Shown piece after piece: positions 17,363-25,871 of a stretch of DNA of 64,000 nucleotides. Under the pieces are notes generated by a model. That model saw only the letters and a program-made list of their open reading frames with translations. It did no database searches and was not told the DNA's origin. The translations under genes and the position numbers were made by a program. Origin of the DNA: an uncultured Prevotella sp. (GTDB lineage Bacteria > Bacteroidota > Bacteroidia > Bacteroidales > Bacteroidaceae); NCBI GenBank assembly GCA_944320105.1, contig CALUGA010000003.1, positions 1 to 64,000 of the forward strand, in the 5' to 3' direction. How positions within the stretch are numbered: position 1 is the stretch's first letter; each line of letters starts with the position of its first letter.

Positions 17363-18064
17363 TTAAAGGTCGAAGTAGTACGACAATGTGAACCGCAGCT
17401 GCTGGCCTAACTTCCACTGCGACTGGCTGAAGTCCTCCACGTATCCTTCATTGGTGTCTACGTACAAGCCGTCCTTAGAGAGGTAGCCATCGCCCGCATG
17501 GCTGTACGACGTGCTCACGCCATACTCCAAGCCGAGGGCCACCGGCAGGTTGGCCAGGTAGGCCTGCAAGCCGATGAACGCGCCGAGGCCAATGTGGAAG
17601 TTCTTCGTCGACGCGCTCTCGCCATCATACTCGCCTCCTTTCGACCCCCATCCGAACGGCAGCTCGCCACCCACGTAGACATCGAGCAGGTTCTTGTCAG
17701 AGAAGTGGTAGGCCACGCCCGGCGAGAAGGTGAACCGCTTCTCAAAATCCTTGCTCTCCACTCCATCTTCCCAATCCTGCTCGCTGGAGGTTGACTTCTT
17801 CCACCACTCCATGCCCAAGCGGAACTCCACCTGGTCTGTGTACATATACTTAAGGTTAATGAGCGGCAGGCACTGGAAACTCATGCCCTTGTCAAAGAGG
17901 TTCCTGAACATGTCGGACGAAGCGCCGACATAAATTCCCGCGTTGCCAGCCTTGGCACGGTTGCCAGTGCGCACTACCTTCGATGTTGTCTCGCCGGTGG
18001 TGATTTGGGCATTGGCCAGGCTAACTCCGAGGCACAACGCCAATGTAAGGTAAACTTTCTTCAT
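17363..18064 (-). CDS. Outer-membrane beta-barrel protein (233 aa)
   Basis: MKKVYLTLALCLGVSLANAQ is a Sec signal peptide. The rest alternates polar and aromatic residues in strands typical of a small eight-strand barrel: VEFRLGMEWWKK, FTFSPGVAYHFSDKN, LDVYVGGELPFGWG, GLGAFIGLQAYL, and the C-terminal LRFTLSYYFDL ending in aromatic-x-Leu, the outer-membrane sorting signal. The ATG at 18064 is chosen because the signal peptide begins there. It leads the three-gene unit with two lipoproteins. A -7 box lies at 18192-18199, giving a leader of about 120 bases. Confidence 0.8.
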   Translation of the reverse strand: MKKVYLTLALCLGVSLANAQITTGETTSKVVRTGNRAKAGNAGIYVGASSDMFRNLFDKGMSFQCLPLINLKYMYTDQVEFRLGMEWWKKSTSSEQDWEDGVESKDFEKRFTFSPGVAYHFSDKNLLDVYVGGELPFGWGSKGGEYDGESASTKNFHIGLGAFIGLQAYLANLPVALGLEYGVSTSYSHAGDGYLSKDGLYVDTNEGYVEDFSQSQWKLGQQLRFTLSYYFDL

Positions 18065-18191
18065 GGTGTTTCCTTTCTTGCGGAAGCCCGCCCCGCGCAC
18101 CCGCACTTGCTTTTTACTTGTTTGTTCATCATCCCCCTCGGGAACGGTGGCAATCGTGATGCCAGGGAGGGACGCTCATTCTTAATTGCGG

Positions 18192-18199
18192 CAAAGATA
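18192..18199 (-). promoter_or_regulatory. -7 box (TATCTTTG) for the barrel/lipoprotein unit
   Basis: TATCTTTG on the minus strand upstream of the barrel gene. No -33 match at the usual distance; a C-run lies there instead. Confidence 0.5.
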
Positions 18200-18239
18200 C
18201 AAACAAAGTTTAAAATCACCCCCCCCCGATAGTTAAACT

Positions 18240-18635
18240 ATATTAAATCAATAAAAATTACGCTCACAACGGCCATGCCAACCACCGCCTTGCCCCTTAC
18301 GCAACGCCCCACCCAAAGCACAGCCATACACACAGCCAAGCCTTGGCGCAACCCCACAAGGCATCGCCCCAACCCCTAATTTTTGACCCAACGCAACTTC
18401 AACGATAACACACTGAGCCTCAACCGATTAGCCATACCTACCGTTTTACGTTCCAAAACAGGCCGTTTCGGCTTGCAATATAGGCCGTTTGGCAAGGCGA
18501 AACGGCACGTTTTGCAATGCAACATGGGCGACCTTGATTTTTGATACGCCCGCGCCCGCAGGCTGGCGGCGGCAGGATGCAAGCCTACAACCACTTGGAC
18601 AGAAAATAAAAGAGGCGGTTTTGGAACTAAAGTCA
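18240..18635. repeat. Gene-free stretch with GGCCGTTT palindromic repeat, copy B
   Basis: No gene is visible. From about 18410 there is the header GAGCCTCAACCGATTAGCC, then AAAACAGGCCGTTTCGG, a TAGGCCGTTT half-site and GAAACGGCACGTTTTGC. The same header and half-sites are found at 24.06-24.18 and 30.17-30.28 kb, so this is a dispersed repeat family with several palindromic units. Confidence 0.75.
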
Positions 18636-18808
18636 GAACTCATTTAAACTTTTTGCGACTTCAGTCCGGGGAATGTTTTCGTGGCTGTTTTTTTGCCGGA
18701 AAGAGGAGCGTAGCGGGCTACGTGACAAATGACGGCAAGGAAACAGGCCGAAAAGAAACCCGGGATGAAGCAAAATCGGACATTTCGGAAAAAGTTTAAA
18801 TGAGTTCT
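18636..18808. mobile_element. MITE-like foldback element with 20-bp terminal inverted repeats
   Basis: AGAACTCATTTAAACTTTTT at the left end is repeated in inverted form at 18789-18808. Inside them the whole element folds on itself: CCGGGGAATGTTTTCG and CTGTTTTTTTGCCG pair with CGGCAAGGAAACAG and CGAAAAGAAACCCGG on the other side, around a central GTAGCGGGCTAC hairpin. There is no coding sequence. The length of about 173 bases and this structure fit a non-autonomous element. Its right end lies just before the ispD promoter. Confidence 0.75.
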
Positions 18809-18821
18809 TAAATTAAATTCG

Positions 18822-18829
18822 TAACTTTG
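18822..18829 (+). promoter_or_regulatory. -7 box (TAACTTTG) for ispD-recG
   Basis: TAACTTTG ends only 6 bases before the ATG at 18836, so the mRNA would be leaderless or nearly so. The upstream -33 area lies in the end of the MITE-like element. Confidence 0.6.
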
Positions 18830-18835
18830 CACTAT

Positions 18836-19561
18836 ATGGACAACAACGCAAACAACACCGACCTGCCCCGCTGCTACGCCATCATCGTGGCCGGGGGCAA
18901 GGGGCTGCGCATGGGCGGGCCGCTGCCAAAGCAGTTCATGTGCGTGGGCGGCAGGCCGATACTCATGCGCACCATCGACCGCTTCCGCGAGGCTCTGCCC
19001 GGCGTGGGCATTGTGCTCGTGCTGCCAAGGGAGCAGCACGAGCTGTGGCAGGAGCTGTGCCACGAGCACGGATTCAGCGCAAACTGCCCCGTGGCCGACG
19101 GCGGCGAAACGCGATTCCACTCCGTGCGCAACGGCCTCAGCCTCATACCCGAAGGGGCGCAGGGCATAGTGGGCGTACACGATGGGGTGCGCCCGTTTGC
19201 CTCGGTGGCCACCATCCGCGCCTGCTACGAAGCCGCGCGCATCCATGGTGCCGCCATACCCGTTACGCAGGTGGTGGAGACGCTGCGCCACGCCGGCGGC
19301 CACACCGTGCCGCGCTCCGACTACCGGCTGGTGCAAACGCCGCAGGCTTTCGACCTCGGCCTGCTCCGCCGGGCCTACGCCCAGCCCTACCGCGATGCCT
19401 TTACCGACGACGCATCGGTAGTGGAAGCCGCAGGCCACGAGGTAACTCTCGTGGAAGGCAACCGCGAGAACATAAAGATAACCACACCGTTCGACCTGGC
19501 CGTGGCCGAGGCCGTGCTCCGCCAGCAGGCAGAGGGGCGGCCGGCGCACAGCCGCACATGA
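18836..19561 (+). CDS. ispD: 2-C-methyl-D-erythritol 4-phosphate cytidylyltransferase
   Basis: Third step of the MEP isoprenoid pathway: CTP + MEP to CDP-ME. The nucleotide-binding motif is [20 protein letters not shown], followed by the Thr-rich [15 protein letters not shown] and the VHDGVRPF block; [20 protein letters not shown] is the C-terminal family signature. The length of 241 is normal. I chose ATG 18836 rather than 18827 because the latter would overlap the -7 box. Its stop overlaps the recG start (ATGA), so the two are translationally coupled. Confidence 0.95.
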   Translation: MDNNANNTDLPRCYAIIVAGGKGLRMGGPLPKQFMCVGGRPILMRTIDRFREALPGVGIVLVLPREQHELWQELCHEHGFSANCPVADGGETRFHSVRNGLSLIPEGAQGIVGVHDGVRPFASVATIRACYEAARIHGAAIPVTQVVETLRHAGGHTVPRSDYRLVQTPQAFDLGLLRRAYAQPYRDAFTDDASVVEAAGHEVTLVEGNRENIKITTPFDLAVAEAVLRQQAEGRPAHSRT

Positions 19562-21675
19562 CACAACAAGCAGCCGTGACCGACATACTGAGCCAAGACA
19601 TACAGTTCCTGCCGGGCGTGGGGCCATCCCGCAAGAAGCTGCTCGCCGAGGAAGCGGGCATAGAGACCTACGGCGACCTGCTCACGTACTATCCATACAA
19701 GTACGTGGACCGCAGCCGTCTGTACTCCATTCGCGAGCTTACGGGCGACATGCCTTACGTGCAGGTGCGCGGCAAGATACTGAGTTACGAGACCTTCGAC
19801 GCCGGGCCGCGCAAGGAACGCGTGGTGGCCCACTTCTCCGACGGCACCGCCGTGATGGACCTCACGTGGTTCAACGGCGGCAAGTATGCCAAGAAAACTT
19901 ACCACCCCGGCAAGCTCTACATAGTCTTCGGCAAGCCCACGGTGTTCAACGGGCGCATCAACGTGGTGCATCCTGACATCGACGAGGCCGACACGCTGGA
20001 ACTTTCGGCCATGGGGCTGCAGCCGTATTACCCCACTACGGAGAAGATGAAGAAGGCCGGACTGACCTCGCGCTCCATAGAGCGGCTTACGAAGAGCCTC
20101 GTGGAAAGGATCAAGGCGCCGCTCCAAGAGACGCTCACCGACAGCCAGCTGGCGCGCCTCCACCTCATGGGGCGCGACGAGGCACTGCGCACAATCCACT
20201 ATCCCAAGGACGCGCGGAGCCTGGAGCGCGCCCGCGCCCGGCTCAAGTTCGAGGAGCTTTTCTACGTGCAGCTGGGCATAGTGCGCTACGCCAGCGACCA
20301 AAGGCGCAAGTACCGGGGCTACGTGTTCGCCCGCGTGGGCCAGTGCTTCAACACGTTCTACAGCGAGCGGCTGCCCTTCGCACTCACCGAGGCGCAAAAG
20401 CGCGTCATCCGCGAGATACGCCGCGACGTTGGCTCGGGCCGCCAGATGAACCGCCTGCTGCAGGGCGACGTTGGCTCGGGCAAGACGCTCGTGGCCCTCA
20501 TGTCGATGCTGCTGGCCATCGACAACGGCTACCAAGCCTGCATAATGGCCCCCACTGAGATACTGGCCGAGCAGCACCTGGCAACGATACGCACTTTCCT
20601 CGGCCCCATGGCGGTGCGCGTGGAACTGCTCACGGGCATCGTAAAGGGCAAGCGCAGGCGCGAGGTGCTCAACGGCCTGGCCTCGGGCAGCGTGCAGATA
20701 TTAGTCGGCACCCACGCCGTGATAGAGGACTCGGTACACTTTGCGCGCCTTGGCTTCGTCGTGGTTGACGAGCAACACCGCTTCGGAGTGGCCCAGCGGG
20801 CCAAGCTCTGGGCCAAGAGCGACCGCCCGCCCCACATTCTCGTAATGACGGCAACGCCCATACCGCGCACGCTGGCCATGACTTTGTACGGCGACCTCGA
20901 CGTGAGCGTAATCGACGAACTGCCCCCCGGGCGCAAGCCCGTGGCCACGCAGCACGTTTACGACAGCCAGCTGCCGCGCCTCTACGACAGCATCAGGCGG
21001 CAGGTAAGGCTCGGGCGGCAGGCTTACATAGTGTTCCCGCTGATAGAGGAAAGCGAAAAGAGCGACCTGAAGAACCTTGAGGCTGGCTACGAGCAACTGC
21101 GCGAGGTCTTCCCGGAGATGTGCCTCGGCAAGGTACACGGGCGCATGAAGCCGGCCGAGAAGGACGCCGAGATGCAGCGGTTCGTGAGCGGCGAGACGCA
21201 GATACTCGTGGCCACGACGGTGATAGAGGTGGGGGTGAACGTGCCCAACGCCTCGGTGATGGTGATACTCGACGCACAGCGGTTCGGCCTCTCGCAGCTC
21301 CACCAGCTCCGAGGGCGCGTGGGCAGGGGTGCCGACCAGTCGTATTGCATCCTCGTAACGCCCTTCAAGCTGAGCGACGACACCCGCAAGCGCATCGACA
21401 TACTGTGCGAGACGAACGACGGGTTCCGCATAGCGGAGGCCGACCTGAAGCTGCGCGGCCCGGGCGACCTTGAGGGAACGCAGCAGAGCGGCATGGCCTT
21501 CGACCTCAAGATAGCCGACATAGCGCGCGACGGGCAGCTCGTGCAGATGGCACGCGACGAGGCGCAGCGCATCATCGAGGCCGACCCCACCTGCCAGGAC
21601 GCGCGCTTCGCCCTGCTGTGGGAGCGGCTAAGGCAGCTGCGCAAGGGCCAGGTGAACTGGGGAGCGATATCATAA
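19558..21675 (+). CDS. recG: ATP-dependent DNA helicase RecG
   Basis: Branch migration and replication-fork regression helicase, cytoplasmic. The N-terminal wedge/OB region starts [16 protein letters not shown], and the motor has Walker [14 protein letters not shown] near residue 303, motif [12 protein letters not shown] near 403, motif [15 protein letters not shown], and motif [14 protein letters not shown]. The C-terminal [16 protein letters not shown] is the RecG-specific TRG-like block. I chose the ATG at 19558, which overlaps the ispD stop by four bases, because the wedge domain begins there; the length is then 705, close to the usual size. Confidence 0.96.
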   Translation: MTQQAAVTDILSQDIQFLPGVGPSRKKLLAEEAGIETYGDLLTYYPYKYVDRSRLYSIRELTGDMPYVQVRGKILSYETFDAGPRKERVVAHFSDGTAVMDLTWFNGGKYAKKTYHPGKLYIVFGKPTVFNGRINVVHPDIDEADTLELSAMGLQPYYPTTEKMKKAGLTSRSIERLTKSLVERIKAPLQETLTDSQLARLHLMGRDEALRTIHYPKDARSLERARARLKFEELFYVQLGIVRYASDQRRKYRGYVFARVGQCFNTFYSERLPFALTEAQKRVIREIRRDVGSGRQMNRLLQGDVGSGKTLVALMSMLLAIDNGYQACIMAPTEILAEQHLATIRTFLGPMAVRVELLTGIVKGKRRREVLNGLASGSVQILVGTHAVIEDSVHFARLGFVVVDEQHRFGVAQRAKLWAKSDRPPHILVMTATPIPRTLAMTLYGDLDVSVIDELPPGRKPVATQHVYDSQLPRLYDSIRRQVRLGRQAYIVFPLIEESEKSDLKNLEAGYEQLREVFPEMCLGKVHGRMKPAEKDAEMQRFVSGETQILVATTVIEVGVNVPNASVMVILDAQRFGLSQLHQLRGRVGRGADQSYCILVTPFKLSDDTRKRIDILCETNDGFRIAEADLKLRGPGDLEGTQQSGMAFDLKIADIARDGQLVQMARDEAQRIIEADPTCQDARFALLWERLRQLRKGQVNWGAIS

Positions 21676-21795
21676 GGCGAGGCCGCGAGGCCTTGCCGCC
21701 ACCCCCGCGGCGCACAACCTAGCCCCCTGGCAGGCCATGCCAAGGATGGCGCAACAGCCTTTTGAGACTTTTTCCAACCATTTTGACCAAACGAT

Positions 21796-22584
21796 ATGTT
21801 AGGAGCGATAGTAGGAGACATTGCCGGCTCGTTCTACGAGTCGTGCGGACTGAAAAGTTACGAACCCGAGAAGATAAACCTGTTCATGGCGATGAGCCGC
21901 TTCACCGACGACACGGTGATGACCCTCGCCGTGGCCCGCTGGCTCACGGAGAGCAAGGACAAGGGCGCAGCAGACCTCACAAGGGCGATGCAGGAGCTTG
22001 GGCGCAAGTACCCGCGGGCGGGCTACGGCCCTGCCTTTGCGCGCTGGCTGGCCTCCAGGGAGCCACGCCCTTACGGCAGCTGGGGCAACGGCGCGGCGAT
22101 GAGGGTAAGCCCCGTGGGGCTTTACGCCGGGTCGATGGACGAGGCATTGCGGCTGGCCGAGGTGTCGGCGGCGGTGTCGCACGACCACCCCGAGGCCCTT
22201 GCTGCAGCCCAGGCCGTGGCCGCTGCGGTTTACATGGCGCGCCACGGCGAGGGCAACGATGCCATACGGGCGTTCGTGGAGAACCAGGCAGGCTACGACC
22301 TCAGCCGCACGATAGAGGAGATAAGGCCGGGCTACAGGTGGGATGTGTCGTGCCGAGGCTCCGTGCCTGAGGCCATCACAGCCTTCCTCTGCGCCGACAG
22401 CGTTGAGCAAACCGTGCGGCTGGCCATCTCGCTGGGCGGCGACGCCGACACGCAGGCTGCCATCGCCGCAGGGATAGCAGCCGCGCGGTGGCCCGTGCCG
22501 GAGTGGATGGAGCGCGAATGCCGCGCGCGGCTCACGCCCGAACTGGCAACAATCATGGACGAGTTCGAGCGGACGGCAGGGTGA
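21796..22584 (+). CDS. ADP-ribosylglycohydrolase family protein (DraG-like)
   Basis: Family members remove ADP-ribose from proteins or act on related ADP-ribosyl compounds, with two Mg ions. MLGAIVGDIAGSFYES is the N-terminal helix, FTDDTVMTLAVARWL (residues 36-50) carries the first metal ligands, and SLGGDADTQAAIAAGI (about residues 215-230) carries the second set. The length of 262 is normal. No ADP-ribosyltransferase gene lies nearby, so the partner is unknown. It is 120 bases after recG and convergent with a GH43 gene, with a terminator between. Confidence 0.9.
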   Translation: MLGAIVGDIAGSFYESCGLKSYEPEKINLFMAMSRFTDDTVMTLAVARWLTESKDKGAADLTRAMQELGRKYPRAGYGPAFARWLASREPRPYGSWGNGAAMRVSPVGLYAGSMDEALRLAEVSAAVSHDHPEALAAAQAVAAAVYMARHGEGNDAIRAFVENQAGYDLSRTIEEIRPGYRWDVSCRGSVPEAITAFLCADSVEQTVRLAISLGGDADTQAAIAAGIAAARWPVPEWMERECRARLTPELATIMDEFERTAG

Positions 22585-22592
22585 GAAAGGCG

Positions 22593-22629
22593 TTGCGGCC
22601 CCGGGCAGAGGCACTGCCCGGGACCGCAA
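22593..22629. terminator. Bidirectional hairpin terminator
   Basis: TTGCGGCCCCGGGCAG pairs with CTGCCCGGGACCGCAA (one mismatch) around a 5-base loop between the convergent ADP-ribosylglycohydrolase and GH43 genes. Confidence 0.75.
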
Positions 22630-22665
22630 ACATTATTATATAAGCTGCCGTTCACGCCATACGGT

Positions 22666-23745
22666 TCAGAGCTTAAGCTTTCCGGGGAAGTCGCGCTGGT
22701 TTTTCTTCCAGTACTCCTCGAGGCGCCTTGCCTCGTCGCGGGTGAGCCACGTCACCGCGCCGTGCTTCTGCCCGTCGAAGTTAGTGCGGCGCATCACGCC
22801 CTCGTCGAAACGGCCCAGCGGCGTAAAGTGCTCCAGGTCGGTGGTCTCGGAGAAGCCGAAGTTCATGGGGTTGGCGCGGTACACATCGTACATCAGCACC
22901 CATCGGTCCTCGCCTATGAGCTTGAACACGCTTGGAGCCTCGCATCCTATCTTCTCAGGGTCAACCAGTTGGTCGCGGAACTCCCACGGGCCTGTGATGC
23001 TCTTCGACGTTGCCTGCTTTATGCCGGTCTTGCCGTCGTGCGAGCAATAGAACAGATGGTACACCCCGTCCTTGCATATCATGTTGCCGTCGATGGCCTC
23101 CTTGCCCTCCTTGGGGTAGGTGAAAAGCACCTCGGGCTTGCCCTCGGGGCGGTTGAAGTCGTCGTTCACGTAGAGGTAATAGAGCTTGGTCTTGCCGTTG
23201 CGGTGGCGCATGGTGAAGTGGACCATGAGCTTTTTCGCCTTAGGGTCGTAGCAAGTCTCGGGCGCCCAGGCGCATCCTATGTCGGCGAGCGAGGGGTCGA
23301 GCTTGTCAACGCGTATGTTGGCGCGCGTCCAGTTGATGAGGTCGGTCGACTTCATGAGCACGAGCGCGCGGTTGTTTCCCCATCCGTACTCCTTGCCGTC
23401 GCGTTCCCACTGCCCAAGGCGGAATCCCGCCTGCTTGGCGTAGATGTGGAGGTCGGTCATGGCAAGGTAGAAGGCACCGTCCGGCCCGCGGAAGATGTGG
23501 GGGTCGCGTATGCCGCGCTGCAGGGCGATGGTGTCTCCGGCTATGACAGGCTCGTTGTTGTTCACGGCAGTGAACGTGCGGCCGTCGTAGCTCACGGCCA
23601 TGTGCAGGCTGTGCGTGTCGTCCTTGTGGTAAACCATGAGGTAGGCTCCCATGTCCTTCTCCTTGGGTGCGCCGGACTTCCGTGCCGACGCGGGCGTGGC
23701 GGCGCAGAGGGCTGCCAGCGCGATGATGGCCAATGTCTTTTTCAT
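22666..23745 (-). CDS. Secreted GH43-like glycosidase (359 aa)
   Basis: A five-blade propeller enzyme, probably an arabinofuranosidase or xylosidase. The ATG at 23745 begins MKKTLAIIALAALCAATPASA, a Sec signal. The catalytic signatures are GIRDPHIFRGPDGAFYLAMT (base Asp), ADIGCAWAPETCYD and IGCEAPSVFKLIGEDRWVLM with the likely acid Glu. SYDGRTFTAVNNNEPV is the first blade. The exact substrate is not visible. Another GH43-like gene and a GH51 arabinofuranosidase lie 7-11 kb away on the other strand, so arabinan or arabinoxylan use is likely. A -7 box and a CTTG -33 box with 20-base spacing lie upstream. Confidence 0.88.
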   Translation of the reverse strand: MKKTLAIIALAALCAATPASARKSGAPKEKDMGAYLMVYHKDDTHSLHMAVSYDGRTFTAVNNNEPVIAGDTIALQRGIRDPHIFRGPDGAFYLAMTDLHIYAKQAGFRLGQWERDGKEYGWGNNRALVLMKSTDLINWTRANIRVDKLDPSLADIGCAWAPETCYDPKAKKLMVHFTMRHRNGKTKLYYLYVNDDFNRPEGKPEVLFTYPKEGKEAIDGNMICKDGVYHLFYCSHDGKTGIKQATSKSITGPWEFRDQLVDPEKIGCEAPSVFKLIGEDRWVLMYDVYRANPMNFGFSETTDLEHFTPLGRFDEGVMRRTNFDGQKHGAVTWLTRDEARRLEEYWKKNQRDFPGKLKL

Positions 23746-23822
23746 CTGTAAGGTAATGTTTGGTAGTCGATGTTGTGCTTGCCGGAGGCGGCCGATATGC
23801 ACACTCAGCCGCCACCGCAATG

Positions 23823-23854
23823 CAAAGATAGGCAAAGACGAGCGCAATGGCAAG
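23823..23854 (-). promoter_or_regulatory. Promoter (CTTG-N20-TATCTTTG) for GH43
   Basis: TATCTTTG at 23823-23830 and CTTG at 23851-23854 on the minus strand, with 20 bases between, close to the Bacteroidetes consensus. It is about 80 bases upstream of the start codon. Confidence 0.6.
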
Positions 23855-24054
23855 AAAAAACGAAGTTTTTTGGCATCCCATGGCCGAATCATAGCCTGTA
23901 TTCGTGAAACAATGATGCACAAAATCAGCCACTCCGACAAACCAAACGATGCAAAGTTTGGCCGCCTGTCCGCCGCGATGCCAACGGACGAGGGCGTGCG
24001 GGGAGGTTTAGCATTGTCTGAATTTTTCATCAAAGGGCGTTGTTTTGCTAACCA

Positions 24055-24185
24055 CTTGACGCTCAGCCGATTGGCAATACGTGCCGTTTGGCGTTGCGAA
24101 AGAGGCCGTTTTAGGCTCCAAAACAGGCCGTTTCGGAGCGCGAAACGTGCCGTTTTGCATCGCCAAACGGCAGGGGAGGGCTGGC
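24055..24185. repeat. GGCCGTTTT palindromic repeat, copy C
   Basis: Header CGCTCAGCCGATTGGCAATA, then GTGCCGTTTGGCGTTGCG, GAGGCCGTTTTAGG, AAAACAGGCCGTTTCGG and AAACGTGCCGTTTTGC. It has the same modules as the copies at 18.4 and 30.2 kb and no gene. The rest of 23855-24414 holds no credible coding frame. Confidence 0.75.
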
Positions 24186-24414
24186 TGGGGCGGCTTTGTA
24201 AAGATTTATCCAACACCGGGCGACAAGCCGTTGAGCACATGGCAGCCTCGCTGCATCCTGCCCGGCCCGGCCCCACCAACCGCCGCCGAACCACCCGCCA
24301 GCAAGCCGACACGCGGCGTTACGTTTCGTTAACATCTGGGATATCAACGAGGCCGTAAGTGTTAAATAACCAACAAATAGTGTTAACCACGATGGCTTTT
24401 CACGAAATATTTGC

Positions 24415-24422
24415 TACCTTTG
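24415..24422 (+). promoter_or_regulatory. -7 box (TACCTTTG) for the LysM/M23 gene
   Basis: TACCTTTG matches the -7 consensus about 105 bases before the start codon. No -33 box was seen. Confidence 0.5.
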
Positions 24423-24526
24423 CAACGTTCATGCTTAAAAGGAGAAAATGGCATGGCTATAATTGGGTTATAATTATTATGCCTTTCTCCCGTGTTGGAC
24501 GCTTTTTCTCACCGGAACCAATAACG

Positions 24527-25471
24527 ATGTCAATGATCAGAAAATTCAAAACAGCCGTCATAGCAGCCTTATTGTCAGTTAGCGCGCTCCCCACCATGGG
24601 CCAAGACCTGTTGGCGCGCCAGGCACCGATAGACAGAAAGATGAAAGCAGTGGACTCCGTCGCACTGAACAGACTTATCCAAATAGAGCAGACAGGCTCG
24701 CCCGCTGCCGACCTCTACGACGACTGGGACAACAAATACGCACACCGCGCCACCGAGCTTCCCGACTCGTTCCGCATCGACCTGCGCGGCTTCTGCATGC
24801 CTACCACGAGCCGCGTGCTCACGTCGAACTTCGGGGCGCGATGGGGAAGGCAGCACAAGGGCCTCGACATCAAGGTGTACATAGGCGACACCATACGCGC
24901 GGCATTCAGCGGCAAGGTGCGCATAGTGCGCTACGAAGCCCGCGGCTACGGCAAGTACGTGGTGATACGCCACTACAACGGCCTTGAGACCATCTACGGC
25001 CACATGTCGAAGCAGCTCGTAAAGGAGAACCAAGAGGTGCGCGCCGGAGAGCCGATAGGACTCGGCGGAAACACTGGCAGGAGCACAGGCTCGCACCTGC
25101 ACTTCGAGACAAGGCTCTGCGGAGTGGCCCTCAACCCCACCCTCATGTTCGATTTCGTTAACCAAGACGTGGTGAGCGACTTCTATATGTTCCGCCGCAG
25201 CACCTACCAGAGCGAGGGGCGCGCCGCCAACCGCCTGCGCGGTGTGGGCGCACAGAAGGTGAACAGCGACGACGGGGAGGACGAGGAGCTGGCCACCACG
25301 GCACCGGCAGTGAAGGTGCAGAAGACCATACGCTACCACAAGGTGCGCAAAGGCGAGACGCTCGGACACATAGCGCGCAAGCGACACACCACCGTCAACG
25401 CCCTCTGCCGCCTCAACCACATAAGCAAGACGTCGCGGCTGATGCCCGGCCAGATACTGAAATACAAGTAA
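24527..25471 (+). CDS. Secreted M23 peptidase with C-terminal LysM
   Basis: A cell-wall endopeptidase. The ATG at 24527 (or 24533) begins MSMIRKFKTAVIAALLSVSA, a Sec signal. The M23 domain (about residues 90-200) has both zinc signatures: HKGLDIKVYIGDTI with His and Asp, and GSHLHFETRL. FGARWGRQHKG and TIYGHMSKQLV are standard family blocks. The C-terminal LysM, from KVRKGETLGHIARKRHTT to MPGQILKYK, binds peptidoglycan. A low-complexity linker joins them. At 314 residues it resembles NlpD/mepM-type proteins. It stands alone with a promoter and a strong terminator. Confidence 0.93.
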   Translation: MSMIRKFKTAVIAALLSVSALPTMGQDLLARQAPIDRKMKAVDSVALNRLIQIEQTGSPAADLYDDWDNKYAHRATELPDSFRIDLRGFCMPTTSRVLTSNFGARWGRQHKGLDIKVYIGDTIRAAFSGKVRIVRYEARGYGKYVVIRHYNGLETIYGHMSKQLVKENQEVRAGEPIGLGGNTGRSTGSHLHFETRLCGVALNPTLMFDFVNQDVVSDFYMFRRSTYQSEGRAANRLRGVGAQKVNSDDGEDEELATTAPAVKVQKTIRYHKVRKGETLGHIARKRHTTVNALCRLNHISKTSRLMPGQILKYK

Positions 25472-25485
25472 CGAGATATTTATCC

Positions 25486-25535
25486 AAACGCTCGGCGGGG
25501 CCTCACAATCACGTGAGGCCCCGCCGAGCGTTTTG
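25486..25535 (+). terminator. Strong intrinsic terminator
   Basis: A stem of about 21 bp, AAACGCTCGGCGGGGCCTCA with TGAGGCCCCGCCGAGCGTTT, closes a short loop and ends in TTTTG. It follows the peptidase stop closely. Confidence 0.9.
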
Positions 25536-25559
25536 TAACAAGGGACAAGCATCCTGGAT

Positions 25560-25866
25560 TCAAAAGGACTTTTTTAGGAGTTCAGGAGGACTTTAAAAGG
25601 AGTTCAGGAGAGCTTTTTTAGGAGTTCAGTAGTACAGGAGTTGCAGGAGTTCAGACATTAGCAAGGAGTTCAGGAGGACTTTTTTAGGAGTTCAGTAGTA
25701 CAGGAGTTGCAGGAGTTCAGACAATACTGCTTGCACTTCGACACATTCCACAAAACGTGACTGCATTCCTTCCACTGTGGTATTGTCTGAACTCCTGCAA
25801 CTCCTGTACTACTGAACTCCTAAAAAGGTCATCCTGAACTCCTAAAAAAGTCCTCCCGAATTCCTG
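25560..25866. repeat. GGAGTTCA repeat array folding into a long inverted repeat
   Basis: Units of AGGAGTTCAGGAG, AGGAGTTCAGTAGTACAGG and AGGAGTTGCAGGAGTTCAG repeat about ten times on the left, and the same sequence returns in inverted form from about 25778 to 25855. The arms around CAATAC (25722) and GTATTG (25778) extend more than 50 bases with few mismatches around a 50-base loop. It lies between two convergent genes and ends a few bases before the stop of the minus-strand gene at 25872. Confidence 0.85.
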
Positions 25867-25871
25867 AAATA

